This document shows positions 43,364 through 51,920 of a stretch of 64,000 nt of DNA, piece after piece; within the stretch, counting starts at the first letter, position 1; the number at the start of each line of letters is the position of its first letter. The position numbers and the translations under genes are program-made. The stretch is from Okibacterium fritillariae (GTDB taxonomy: Bacteria > Actinomycetota > Actinomycetes > Actinomycetales > Microbacteriaceae), in assembly GCF_900167575.1 (NCBI RefSeq), contig NZ_FUZP01000002.1, positions 186,001 through 250,000 on the forward strand, written 5' to 3'. The notes below the pieces were generated by a model that saw nothing but the letters and a program-made list of their open reading frames with translations, was not told where the DNA came from and searched no databases.

Positions 43364-44674
43364 CTAGGACCGCCCGGTCAGTGCCGGATCGGCCGGCTGC
43401 TCGACGCGAGCATTCTTCGCCGCCCGCACCGACAACACCAGAACGGCACCCAGCACCATGAATCCGGCCGACACCACCAGCGCGATGTTGGGGCTGCCCG
43501 TCGCATCGCGCACGAAGCCGATGAGGTAGGGCGCCGCGAAGCCGGCCAGGTTGCCCGTCGAGTTGATGAGCGCGATGCCGCCGGCCAGCGCCGTGCCCGT
43601 GAGCATGGCGGTCTGGAAGCTCCAGAAGATGGCCGGGATGGCGAGGGCACCCGCGTTGGCGAGACTCAGGCCGATGATGCCCACGACGGGGTTCGGTCCG
43701 GCGACCACACAGATGATGAAGCCCGCGCAGCTGAGCGCGAAGGCCGCCGCGATGTGCTTCTTGCGCTCGCCATGACGGTCGGAGCTGAAGCCGAACAGCA
43801 CCATGGCGACCATGGCCGCGAGGCTCGGGATGGCCGAGATGAAGCCGATCTGCAGTGACCCCTCGATGCCGAGCCCCTGAATGAGGCTGGGCAGCCAGAA
43901 GCTGATGCCATAGAGCGCGAAGTTATAGGAGAAGTAGATGAGCGCCAGCAGCCAGATGAGAGGGCTTTTGAAGACATCCACCAATTTGGCGTGACCGCCG
44001 ACGGGTCGCTCGGCGTCGAGCATCTCACCGAGACGGTGCTTCTCGGCATCCGTCAAGAACGTCACCGTGCGGTAGTCCTCCTTGAGGAACTTGAGAATGA
44101 CGAAACCGAGGATGACGGTGGGCACGGCCTCGATGATGAACAGCCACTGCCAGCCGGCCAGGTCGAACACCTGGTGCGTGCTGTTCAGGATGATGCCGGA
44201 GAGCGGTCCGCCGATGACACCCGACAGCGCGAGCGCCAGGTAGAAGATGCCCCAGGCGCGGCCGCGGCGGCTGGCCGGGAACCATTGAGACATGTAATAG
44301 AGCACACCGGGGATGAAGCCGGCCTCGGCGACACCCAGCAGGAAGCGCAGCAGGTAGAAGAGCCACTCCGAGTTCACGAGGAACATGCATCCCGAGATGA
44401 TGCCCCACGTGATCATGATGCGGGCGATCCAGACGCGCGCACCGACCTTCGAGAGGATCAGGTTCGAGGGGATCTCGAAGATGAAGTAACCGATGAAGAA
44501 CACACCGGCGCCGAGGCCGAAGACGGCATCCGAGAAGCCGAGGTCCGAGCTCATCTCGAGTTTGGCGAACCCGACGTTGACGCGGTCGAGGTAGGAGAGG
44601 AAGAAGCCGACCATGACGAGCGGCAGAATGCGGGTATAGATCTTGCGGAACAGCTTGTCGTCGTTGACGCCCAT
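43364..44674 (-). CDS. MFS transporter, ACS-type (tartrate/sugar acid-like)
   Basis: A 436-residue twelve-helix transporter. RILPLVMVGFFLSYLDRVNVGFAKLEMSSDLGFSDAVFGLGAGVFFIGYFIFEIPSNL is the signature opening of the ACS family (tartrate, phthalate, galactonate carriers), and RFLLGVAEAGFIPGVLYYMSQWFP follows. Third gene of the leftward arm. Probably imports the anionic substrate of the island by symport. Distinct in sequence from the other MFS gene, so the two may take up different compounds. Confidence 0.92.
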   Translation of the reverse strand: MGVNDDKLFRKIYTRILPLVMVGFFLSYLDRVNVGFAKLEMSSDLGFSDAVFGLGAGVFFIGYFIFEIPSNLILSKVGARVWIARIMITWGIISGCMFLVNSEWLFYLLRFLLGVAEAGFIPGVLYYMSQWFPASRRGRAWGIFYLALALSGVIGGPLSGIILNSTHQVFDLAGWQWLFIIEAVPTVILGFVILKFLKEDYRTVTFLTDAEKHRLGEMLDAERPVGGHAKLVDVFKSPLIWLLALIYFSYNFALYGISFWLPSLIQGLGIEGSLQIGFISAIPSLAAMVAMVLFGFSSDRHGERKKHIAAAFALSCAGFIICVVAGPNPVVGIIGLSLANAGALAIPAIFWSFQTAMLTGTALAGGIALINSTGNLAGFAAPYLIGFVRDATGSPNIALVVSAGFMVLGAVLVLSVRAAKNARVEQPADPALTGRS

Positions 44675-44743
44675 GTCGGGTCCTTCTCGTGTGGGGGTGC
44701 TGCGGGAACGGGGATGCGGGGGGATGCTTCGGGGTGGTGTGGG

Positions 44744-45745
44744 TCAGGCGGGGGAGGCGCCGGGCAGTCGCACGCGGTAGAAGCGGGCGGCCGTGCCCGA
44801 GAAGATGCTCTCGAGCTGGTCGGGCGTGGCGCTCGGAAGCGCGGCGAAGACGGTGTCGACGATCTCGCCGAAGGTGGGGGCGGTGAGCGTCGAGACGGGC
44901 AGGTTCGAGGCGAACATGGAGCGGTCGGCCCCGAAGATCGCCACGGTGTCGGCCACGACGCGCTCGTTGGATGCGCGGTCCCAGCGGTTGCGCGGCAACC
45001 CGAGCTCCGAGACCTTCACGGTCACCTGCGGCAGGGCGGCGAGCTTCTCCAGCCCGGCGCGCCAGGCGGCGAGTCCCTCGTCGGAGCGGTCGAGCGGCAG
45101 CCCGCAGTGGTTGACGACCACGGGGATGCCGGGCAGATCGGCCAGCACGTCGGCCGCCTCGGCGAGATGCCAGAACGGAACGCGCAGGTCCCACGAGAAG
45201 GCGTGCTGCTCGAGCAGCGCGAGGCCCGCGACGAAGTGCGGGTCCTGCAGGGTGCCGGGCTGTCCGAACACCGAATCCGCCGGGGCCGCGGTGGCGGCCG
45301 TGACGGGCTTCGAGCGGATGCCGCGAATCAACTCGATGCGGGCGTGCGCGTCGAGCACCTCGGCCACATCGGGTTGGGTGAAGGACACGTGCCCGACGGC
45401 CGCAGCGGGGAACGCCGCATCCGCCTCGTGCAGGCCCTCGAGGAACAGGCTCTCGGCGACCTGCTCGGTGCGCGAGCGCTCGGCCTCGACGTGCACGGTG
45501 CCGACCACGCGGAAACCGGCGGTCGCGCGGCGGTACTGCTCGGGCAGGAACGTCTGCAGCATGGCCGTGTAGTCGCCGAGGAAGAAGGCGTCGTTGTATT
45601 CGCCCTGCAGCCAGGGGTAGTAGCCGTCGCCCTCGAAGTCCCAGAAGTGGTGGTGCGCATCGAGGATGGCGAGGTCGGCCGCGCGCACACCGTTGGGGTG
45701 CACGAGGGGGGATGCGGCGGGGTCAGCGTGCTGCGGCGTGCTCAC
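44744..45745 (-). CDS. Amidohydrolase family 2, COG3618-type sugar lactonase
   Basis: A 333-residue TIM-barrel hydrolase opening ILDAHHHFWDFEGDGYYPWLQG and ending DRSMFASNLPVSTLTAPTFGEIVDTV, as in the lactonase group of amidohydrolases. Only moderately similar to the 40951 gene, so a duplication with divergence of substrate is likely. The GTG at 45745 overlaps the stop of the oxidoreductase gene by 4 bases (GTGA), which selects this start and indicates translational coupling. Confidence 0.88.
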   Translation of the reverse strand: MSTPQHADPAASPLVHPNGVRAADLAILDAHHHFWDFEGDGYYPWLQGEYNDAFFLGDYTAMLQTFLPEQYRRATAGFRVVGTVHVEAERSRTEQVAESLFLEGLHEADAAFPAAAVGHVSFTQPDVAEVLDAHARIELIRGIRSKPVTAATAAPADSVFGQPGTLQDPHFVAGLALLEQHAFSWDLRVPFWHLAEAADVLADLPGIPVVVNHCGLPLDRSDEGLAAWRAGLEKLAALPQVTVKVSELGLPRNRWDRASNERVVADTVAIFGADRSMFASNLPVSTLTAPTFGEIVDTVFAALPSATPDQLESIFSGTAARFYRVRLPGASPA

Positions 45746-47121
45746 TCGGTGCCTCCCGACAGGGCGCGGCCGGCCTGGAATGCGGCCCACAGGTTGAGGT
45801 CGACGCCGTCGAGGTCGTCGATCGTGAGAAGTTCGCCCGCGGTGACGGGCCGCGACAGCGTGCAGCCACCCAGCAGATAGAAGGGCGCGACGTTGGGCGC
45901 GGTTTCGGGCGTCGCGCGCAGCACGGGGGCCACACCGGCGATCTCGTGGTGGTGGCCCGCAACCGTGAGCGCGGTGCCGGCGGCGAGGTCGATCTCGGCA
46001 CGACCCGACAGGATGGTGTGCTGCCGCGGCTCGGCGGCCACGCGGTGCGGGTCGACGGCACTCAGCACCGAGAGCGGGGTCTCGATGCCCATCAGGTGGT
46101 AGGGGTGGAAGATAGCGGCGTAGCGTCCGTCGCGGCTGACGACGTGGCCCTTGCCGCGCAGCATGCGCCAGGTCTCGGCGTCGTGCGTCTTGACGATGAC
46201 GAACTCACCGCCCGCGAAGCTGGCCTCGCCCGGCAGACGCAGCATGCTGAAGACATCCGTGGCGCCCGAGTTCTCGAGGATTCCTCCGTGCTCGCGCAGG
46301 GAGTAGATGTCGGCCAGCTCGTCGGGGCGCGCGATGGGGTAGTGCATGGTCTCGACGTCGGGCGTGAAACCCGTGTACTGCGAGACGACGGCCATCTCGC
46401 AATAGTCGGCGGCCGCGGCGCGCTTGAAGGCGCGGGTGGCCTCGTGGCGTGAGGCGAGCGTGGCCGCGAGGTCGTCGCCGAGCTCGAGCAGATCGCCGAG
46501 CGCCGGGGCGTGGGTGTCGACATCCAACTGGCGGGCCATGCCGGTCGCGGGGTCGTAGGTGAGGTCGTATTCGCTCGACTTGCCGACGGCGACGACCTCG
46601 AGGCCGACCGCCTGCACCCAGGAGAGCAGGGCGAGCAGGTTGGCGGGCTGGTCGCCCATGCCGGGCTGGTAGCTGACGCCGCGCTCGCGGGCGAGTTCAG
46701 AGAGGAAGACGCCCGAGAGGCTCTCTACTTCTTTGCTCACCATGACGACGTGACGTTCGGCGTCGAGCGCCTGCCGGGCGAAGGCGAACCCGGCTCGCAT
46801 GTTGCCCGTGGCCTCGACGAGAACGCGGTAGGAGGAGGGGACGAGGAGCGCGGCATCCGAGATCAGGGCCGTGCGGCCGTCGGCGACGACGCTTTCGACG
46901 TCGGCGGCCGAGTCGACGATCTGCCAGGTGGCGCGGTCATAGCCGAGGTCGTCGAGCAGGGCGGAGAGCGCGGGAAGGTTGAGGTCCACGAGAATGCTCG
47001 GTCGCATGGTCGGGATGACGGCGAGCTGGGCCAGGAACGTGCGGCCGAAGCCTCCGCTCGCACCCGTGAGGGCGACGGTGATGGGTTCGGATGGGGCCGG
47101 GGCCGTGTGGGCGTACGTCAT
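45742..47121 (-). CDS. Homoserine-dehydrogenase-like oxidoreductase with C-terminal SAF domain (COG4091-type)
   Basis: A 459-residue protein. The N-terminal Rossmann domain has VALTGASGGFGRTFLAQLAVIP and VLVEATGNMRAGFAFARQALDAERHVVMVSKEVE. The middle part contains YQPGMGDQPANLLALLSWVQAVGLEVVAVGK, and the C-terminus (about 390-459) is a SAF-like beta-clip (LSRPVTAGELLTIDDLDGVDLNLWAAFQAGRAL). Related proteins include DRL, the DXR-like reductoisomerase of Brucella, so oxidation coupled to isomerisation is possible. It leads the leftward arm and is the only dehydrogenase there; it probably oxidises the sugar acid before the DUF1537 kinase acts. Substrate unknown. Confidence 0.8.
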   Translation of the reverse strand: MTYAHTAPAPSEPITVALTGASGGFGRTFLAQLAVIPTMRPSILVDLNLPALSALLDDLGYDRATWQIVDSAADVESVVADGRTALISDAALLVPSSYRVLVEATGNMRAGFAFARQALDAERHVVMVSKEVESLSGVFLSELARERGVSYQPGMGDQPANLLALLSWVQAVGLEVVAVGKSSEYDLTYDPATGMARQLDVDTHAPALGDLLELGDDLAATLASRHEATRAFKRAAAADYCEMAVVSQYTGFTPDVETMHYPIARPDELADIYSLREHGGILENSGATDVFSMLRLPGEASFAGGEFVIVKTHDAETWRMLRGKGHVVSRDGRYAAIFHPYHLMGIETPLSVLSAVDPHRVAAEPRQHTILSGRAEIDLAAGTALTVAGHHHEIAGVAPVLRATPETAPNVAPFYLLGGCTLSRPVTAGELLTIDDLDGVDLNLWAAFQAGRALSGGTE

Positions 47122-47179
47122 CGTGGTACCGGGTTCTCCTCTGAACGGGGCACCGAGCGTGCCTCACAGCGTTTCACAC

Positions 47180-47208
47180 AAGTTAGGACGGATTTATACT
47201 ATTGTCAA
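47180..47208 (-). promoter_or_regulatory. Promoter of the leftward catabolic operon
   Basis: On the minus strand TTGACA (47208-47203), a 17-base spacer and TAACTT (47185-47180) form a near-consensus sigma-A promoter about 60 bases before the start of the SAF-domain gene. Confidence 0.65.
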
Positions 47209-47230
47209 ATATGTGCACAGATCTTAACAA
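47202..47230. promoter_or_regulatory. Shared operator and rightward promoter of the catabolic island
   Basis: ATATGTGCACAGAT (47209-47222) contains the perfect palindrome TGTGCACA. It lies directly upstream of the leftward -35 and between a rightward TTGTCA (47202-47207) and TAACAA (47225-47230), spacer 17. A regulator bound here, possibly the DeoR protein at 49407, would control both arms. Visual prediction. Confidence 0.5.
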
Positions 47231-47291
47231 CGTGCTTGACTAGTCCTGCTGCCACCACCGCTGTTGCCACCCCACAGAAGGAGTTCGATCC

Positions 47292-48653
47292 GTGAGAAGA
47301 CTGGGCGCGATCGCCGACGACTTCACCGGGGCCACCGACCTCGCCACCAATTTGGCCAAACGCGGCTTTCGCGTGGTCGTCATCCCGGGCGGTGCGCTCG
47401 ACGCCGCCGAGGCCCGCGTGCGCGCCCTGCCTGACCGACCGGATGCCGTCGTCATCGCGCTCAAGAGCCGCACCGCGCCCGTCGCCACCGCCGTCGCCGA
47501 CTCGCTGCGCGCGCTCGACCTGCTCGAATCGCTCGACTGCGACCGCTTCTACCTCAAATACTGCAGCACGTTCGACTCCACCGACGAGGGCAATATCGGC
47601 CCCGTGCTCGACGCTCTCTCAAAACGTCTCGATGCCGGCCGCGTGGTCGTCGTGCCGTCGTTCCCCGCCAACGGCCGCACGGTCGAGGGCGGCATCCTGA
47701 GCGTGCACGGCGTTCCGCTGGCCGAATCGCCCATGAAAGACCACCCGCTCACGCCCATGCGCCGGTCACGGGTGGCCGATCTGCTGGCGCCTCAGACATC
47801 CGCCCCGGTGGGTGAGGTTTACTCCGACGTGGTCGACCGGGGGAGCGAGGCGCTCGCCGAGGCTTTATCGCAGTCGTCCGCGCGCTACGTGGTCGTGGAT
47901 GCCGCGACCGATGCCCAGCTCGACACCATCGCCGGCGCGACCGCGGGTGACGTGCTCGTCTCGGGCGGCTCGGGTCTGGCGCTCGGCATGACGCCTCCGC
48001 AGGCTGATGTCGAGCAAGGCTCGGGGTCGTTGCCGGCCGCGGTCGATGCTGGCGCCGACACCGACGACACGCTGGATGTTGCCGCCCGCCCGCACGCCGG
48101 CAGCCTCGTCGTCTCGGGCAGTGCTTCGTCGATGACCCGCACCCAGGTGGCCCACGGGCGCGCGCACCTGCCCGCGCGCAAGATCGACGTGCAGGCGCTC
48201 ATCGACGATGCGCCGGCGGAGCTCGGACGGGCCGTCGTCTGGGTGCTCGCCCACGCCTTCGACGAGGATGCCGATGGCGCGCCGCGACCCCCGCTCGTCT
48301 ACGCCGTCGACTCGCTCGACGACCTCTCGGTCTCCTACCGCTACCCCGACGGCCTCGCGCCCGCCGACCGCCCGCACCCCTCCGAGCTCATCGAGCAGCA
48401 CCTGGGCGCGCTGGTGGCGACCGTGGCCGAACGCGGGGTGACGCACATCCTGGTCGCGGGCGGCGAGACCTCGGGCTCGACCGTCACGGCGCTCGGCCTC
48501 TCGGAACTCGTGATCGGCGCCGAGATCGCCCCCGGCGTCTGCTGGGCTCAGGGTCACACGGCCCACGGCACGCTCGTCGACATCGCACTCAAATCGGGCA
48601 ACTTCGGCTCGGAAGACATGTTCACCTCCGCCTGGAAGGTTCTGCACCCATGA
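47292..48653 (+). CDS. DUF1537 acid-sugar kinase (OtnK/DtnK-like)
   Basis: A 453-residue kinase of the four-carbon acid sugar kinase family. The N-terminal substrate domain opens GAIADDFTGATDLATNLAKRGF and contains KYCSTFDSTDEGNIGPVLDAL; the C-terminal nucleotide-binding domain has VAGGETSGSTVTALGL and EIAPGVCWAQ. Known members phosphorylate 3-oxo-tetronate, threonate, erythronate or 3-oxo-isoapionate. It starts with GTG at 47292 behind GAAGGAG and overlaps the aldolase gene by four bases. The aldolase partner favours a 3-oxo-tetronate-type substrate; the exact compound is inferred. Confidence 0.88.
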   Translation: MRRLGAIADDFTGATDLATNLAKRGFRVVVIPGGALDAAEARVRALPDRPDAVVIALKSRTAPVATAVADSLRALDLLESLDCDRFYLKYCSTFDSTDEGNIGPVLDALSKRLDAGRVVVVPSFPANGRTVEGGILSVHGVPLAESPMKDHPLTPMRRSRVADLLAPQTSAPVGEVYSDVVDRGSEALAEALSQSSARYVVVDAATDAQLDTIAGATAGDVLVSGGSGLALGMTPPQADVEQGSGSLPAAVDAGADTDDTLDVAARPHAGSLVVSGSASSMTRTQVAHGRAHLPARKIDVQALIDDAPAELGRAVVWVLAHAFDEDADGAPRPPLVYAVDSLDDLSVSYRYPDGLAPADRPHPSELIEQHLGALVATVAERGVTHILVAGGETSGSTVTALGLSELVIGAEIAPGVCWAQGHTAHGTLVDIALKSGNFGSEDMFTSAWKVLHP

Positions 48654-49357
48654 CCCCCTCACCCCTCCACACGCGCGAGGATGTCTCGACACACCCGGAT
48701 GCCGGTGCCCTCGCCTCGGCCGCCGAGACCCTGGTCGACGCCGGCGTGCGCATCGTCGACGCGGGCCTCAGCCCCGGCTCGAGCGGCAACGTCAGCGTGC
48801 GCGTGGGCGACCGCGTGCTCATCACCCCCGGCGGTTCCAGCCTCGGGCGACTCGACGCGGCCCGGCTCTCGGTGCTGACGATGGACGGCGACTGGCTCGC
48901 GGGCGACAAACCCTCGAAAGAGGCATCCCTGCACCTGGCGTTCTATCGCAAGAACCCGGCTCACACCGCCGTGGTGCACGTGCATTCGGCGCAGGCCGTC
49001 GCCGCATCGTGCCTCGAACCGTGGGCCGAGAACAGCGCGCTGCCGCCGCTCACGCCCTACTTCGTCATGCGCGCCGGCCAGACGCCGCTTGTCGCCTATC
49101 GCGCGCCGGGCTCGCCGGAGCTGGGCGACCTGCTGCTCGACATCCCGTTCGCCTTTCATGCCGCGCTGCTGCAGAACCACGGGCAGATCACGAGCGGCGC
49201 CACGCTCGACGCCGCCCTCGACGCCGCCATCGAGGTCGAAGAAGCCGCGCGCATCGCGCTCGTGACCGCCGGGCAGCCACGCCGCCTGCTCGCCGCCGAC
49301 GAGATCGCCGCGCTGACCGCAGCGCACGGATCGAATTGGGCCACGCCCGAGCGGTAA
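48650..49357 (+). CDS. Class II aldolase/adducin family protein (OtnC-like)
   Basis: A 235-residue zinc enzyme. Zinc ligands appear in KEASLHLAFY (Glu region), VVHVHSAQ (H-x-H) and LLQNHGQI (His). It opens SPGSSGNVSVRVGDRVLITPGGSSLG as in fuculose-phosphate aldolase relatives. With an upstream DUF1537 kinase in the same operon (ATGA overlap) it matches OtnC, which decarboxylates 3-oxo-tetronate 4-phosphate to dihydroxyacetone phosphate. A retro-aldol reaction on a larger phosphorylated acid is the alternative. Confidence 0.87.
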   Translation: MTPSPLHTREDVSTHPDAGALASAAETLVDAGVRIVDAGLSPGSSGNVSVRVGDRVLITPGGSSLGRLDAARLSVLTMDGDWLAGDKPSKEASLHLAFYRKNPAHTAVVHVHSAQAVAASCLEPWAENSALPPLTPYFVMRAGQTPLVAYRAPGSPELGDLLLDIPFAFHAALLQNHGQITSGATLDAALDAAIEVEEAARIALVTAGQPRRLLAADEIAALTAAHGSNWATPER

Positions 49358-49406
49358 TCTTCTACACAGCGCCGCACGACAACACAACCAACGGGGAGGG
49401 GACGAC

Positions 49407-50198
49407 ATGGGATCGGATGCCGCAGAGCTCGCCCCGCTCATTCCCGAGCAGCGCCGCGAACTCATCCTCAAACACCTGCGCCGCGAACAGGTGCTGAGCT
49501 TCAATCAGTTGTCGGCCCTGCTCGACGTGAGCCACATGACGATCCGCCGCGACATCTCTGTGCTCGAAGAAGAGGGTCGCGCGCTGTCCGTGCCGGGCGG
49601 CGCCAAGATCGCGAGCCGCCTGCACGTCGAGCCCAGCCACGACGAGAAGGCGCTCGTCGATTCGGCCGAGAAGACCGCCATGGCCGCCGTCGCCGCCACG
49701 CTGGTGCGCGACGCCATGACCATCTACCTCGACGCCGGCACGACCATGCTCGCCATGGTGCCGCACCTCGCCGACCGCCGGGACCTCACGGTCGTCACCA
49801 ACGACGTCGCCATCGCGCGCGAGCTCATGGACCACCCCACCACCGAGCTGCTGCTCGTCGGCGGCCGCGTCGACACGCACAACCAGTCGACGGTGGGGCG
49901 TCTCGCGGCCATGATGCTGCGCGAACTGGTGGTCGACGTGGCGTTCATCTCGACCAGCTCGTGGGACCTCAAACGAGGCGTCACGACACCCGCCGAGTCG
50001 AAGGTCGAGGTGAAGCAGGCCGCCGTCTCGGTGTCGAGCGAGACCGTGCTCGTCGCGGCCAGCTCGAAATACGGCACGTTCGGCAAATACAAGGCGCTGG
50101 ATGTCGCGGACGTCGACGTCGTCGTCAGCGACGCGGGCCTGAGCGACGCCACGGTCACGGGCATCGGGGCGCTCGGCGTGCGCGTGCTGCGCGCCTAG
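49407..50198 (+). CDS. DeoR family transcriptional regulator
   Basis: A 263-residue repressor. The N-terminal HTH is in LSFNQLSALLDVSHMTIRRDISVLEEEGRALSVPGGA; the C-terminal DeoRC sensor domain has EKTAMAAVAATLVRDAMTIYLDAGTTMLAMVPHL, whose sugar-phosphate site is like that of ribose-5-phosphate isomerase. Third gene of the rightward arm, so it probably responds to a phosphorylated intermediate made by the kinase and represses both arms through the 47.2 kb region. Confidence 0.92.
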   Translation: MGSDAAELAPLIPEQRRELILKHLRREQVLSFNQLSALLDVSHMTIRRDISVLEEEGRALSVPGGAKIASRLHVEPSHDEKALVDSAEKTAMAAVAATLVRDAMTIYLDAGTTMLAMVPHLADRRDLTVVTNDVAIARELMDHPTTELLLVGGRVDTHNQSTVGRLAAMMLRELVVDVAFISTSSWDLKRGVTTPAESKVEVKQAAVSVSSETVLVAASSKYGTFGKYKALDVADVDVVVSDAGLSDATVTGIGALGVRVLRA

Positions 50199-50259
50199 GG
50201 CTTCTTCGCCCATTGGTCAACCCCGCGCGCCCTGCATACGACGCGCCTAGCGTTGAAGC

Positions 50260-51150
50260 ATGTCGAACATCTACGAACCGCAGAACCCCCTGACTCAGTA
50301 CAAGCAGCCGCCCTTCAAGCCGCAGCAGCAGCCCGACCCGGGTGACACGTTCCAGATGGACCCGAAGCCCGACCACGGCGAAGAGTCGTACATCGGCCAC
50401 GGCCGTCTCGCGGGCCGCAAGGCGCTCATCACGGGTGGCGACTCGGGCATCGGCCGCGCCGTCGCCATCGCGTTCGCGCGCGAGGGTGCGGATGTCGTGC
50501 TCAACTACCTGCCCGACGAGCAGGCCAACGCCGAAGACACCAAGAAGGTCGTCGCCGAGACCGGCCGCACCGTCGAGCTCATCCCCGGCGACCTCACCGA
50601 CGAGAAGTTCAACTACGAGCTCGTCGAGAAGGCCGTCGAAGCCCTCGGTGGCCTCGACCTGCTCGTCATGGTCGGCGGCTACATGCAGACCGTCGACAGC
50701 TTCGACGATTTCACCACCGAGCTGCTCGACCACACGTTCAAGACCAACGTGTACTCGCTCTTCTGGCTGACGGATGCCGCGCTGCCGCACCTCAAGCCCG
50801 GCTCGGCGATCATCACCACGTCGTCCATCCAGGGCTTCAACCCTTCGCCCGGACTGCTCGAGTACGCCGGCACCAAGGCTGCCATCGTCAACGTGACGCG
50901 CGGTCTCGCCACGCAGCTCGCCGAGAAGGGCATCCGTGTGAACGGCGTCGCTCCCGGCCCGTTCTGGACCCCGCTGCAGCCGTCGTCGGTGCCCAACGAG
51001 AAGATCGAGTCGTTCGGTTCGGAGGCCGCCTACGGTCGCCCCGGCCAGCCGGTCGAACTGTCGAGCACGTATGTCTACCTCGCCTCGCAGGAAGCCAGCT
51101 ACACGAGCGGCGAGACCATCGCCGTCACCGGTGGCACCGCGGTTCACTAA
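50260..51150 (+). CDS. SDR family oxidoreductase (general-stress YhdF/YdaD-like)
   Basis: A 296-residue short-chain dehydrogenase with a 45-residue N-terminal extension rich in Pro and Gln, as in stress-induced YdaD/YhdF-like SDRs. NAD(P) motif TGGDSGIGRA near residue 60, catalytic Ser in TSSIQG and YAGTK (Tyr and Lys) near 205, followed by RVNGVAPGPFWTPLQPSS. It is followed by a strong terminator, and the downstream genes (Dps, PNPOx-like) fit a stress theme. Substrate unknown. Confidence 0.92.
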   Translation: MSNIYEPQNPLTQYKQPPFKPQQQPDPGDTFQMDPKPDHGEESYIGHGRLAGRKALITGGDSGIGRAVAIAFAREGADVVLNYLPDEQANAEDTKKVVAETGRTVELIPGDLTDEKFNYELVEKAVEALGGLDLLVMVGGYMQTVDSFDDFTTELLDHTFKTNVYSLFWLTDAALPHLKPGSAIITTSSIQGFNPSPGLLEYAGTKAAIVNVTRGLATQLAEKGIRVNGVAPGPFWTPLQPSSVPNEKIESFGSEAAYGRPGQPVELSSTYVYLASQEASYTSGETIAVTGGTAVH

Positions 51151-51207
51151 CCCGCGGGCTCGCTAGACCGCCCGGCGGCGCATCCTCGGATGCCGCGGCC
51201 GTTGCGG

Positions 51208-51256
51208 AAGGTCCGGAACACGACTCTCGGGGGAGGTCGTGTCCCGGACCTTTTTC
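51208..51256 (+). terminator. Terminator after SDR gene
   Basis: A 17-base-pair stem with one mismatch (51208-51224 with 51236-51252), 11-base loop, followed by a T run to 51255. It separates the SDR unit from the convergent secreted-protein gene. Confidence 0.92.
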
Positions 51257-51291
51257 GTGCGCGGCCCGCCCAGCCGCCCACGACGAATTGC

Positions 51292-51855
51292 CTAGGACTT
51301 GTGAGGAAGGTTGCGACAGTGAAGCAGAGCGCTGAAGACGCCGCTTCCCACCATGCCTGCGGCAGCGCCGCCGAGGCCGCCGACGAAAAGTCCGGCGCCC
51401 GCTCCTTGGAGCCCTGCCTCGGAGACGCACTTATCCCAGCTGCCCTCCCAGCCTTGTTTCTTCTTCTTTGCTCGGGTGCTGATGCCCGGCGTGACTGCGA
51501 GGGAGCTCTCGACGTGGAAGCTGGTGACTTCGATATGGTTCACGGAGGCCGTATCGCCGCCCGTCATCCGCCCGAAGCTGAGCGGGATCTTCTCAGTTAC
51601 GACCCCATATTGGTTCACAATTTCTATGTGGCTTCCGGCGTGTCGCACGGTCCCATTTCGCAGCGTGACCTTGATTTCGCTCGTGCCTGCCACCGATTCA
51701 AGTGTGTAAGACGGGTGCGACGGGCCGGTGGTGCTGTGCGTCTGACCGGGGAGCTGGGACGCCGACGCCGGCGACGCGGTAGGCCCAAGCGTGAGGCCCG
51801 CGCACAGGAGGACGGCAGTTGAGATGAGGGCTGGATTCTTCACGGTTATCTCCAT
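51292..51855 (-). CDS. Secreted protein with Gly-rich amphipathic C-terminus, unknown
   Basis: A 187-residue protein. A signal peptide (ALISTAVLLCAGLTLGPTASPASA) is followed by a polar middle region with a beta-rich YTLESVAGTSEIKVTLRNGTVRHAGSHIEIVNQYGVVTEKIPLSF. After a basic RAKKKKQGWEGSWDKC comes a hydrophobic Gly/Ala helix (GAGAGLFVGGLGGAAAGMVGSGVFSALL) with glycine-zipper spacing, flanked by two cysteines. Composition is a little AT-richer than its neighbours. The C-terminus looks like a processed bacteriocin or membrane-active peptide, but no export or immunity genes are visible, so function is open. Confidence 0.7.
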   Translation of the reverse strand: MEITVKNPALISTAVLLCAGLTLGPTASPASASQLPGQTHSTTGPSHPSYTLESVAGTSEIKVTLRNGTVRHAGSHIEIVNQYGVVTEKIPLSFGRMTGGDTASVNHIEVTSFHVESSLAVTPGISTRAKKKKQGWEGSWDKCVSEAGLQGAGAGLFVGGLGGAAAGMVGSGVFSALLHCRNLPHKS

Positions 51856-51920
51856 CGATAGAACGCTTCAGTTGCGAGTTCGCGCTCGCGCCGCAGGTTG
51901 CGGTAGAGCAATTCTGAATG

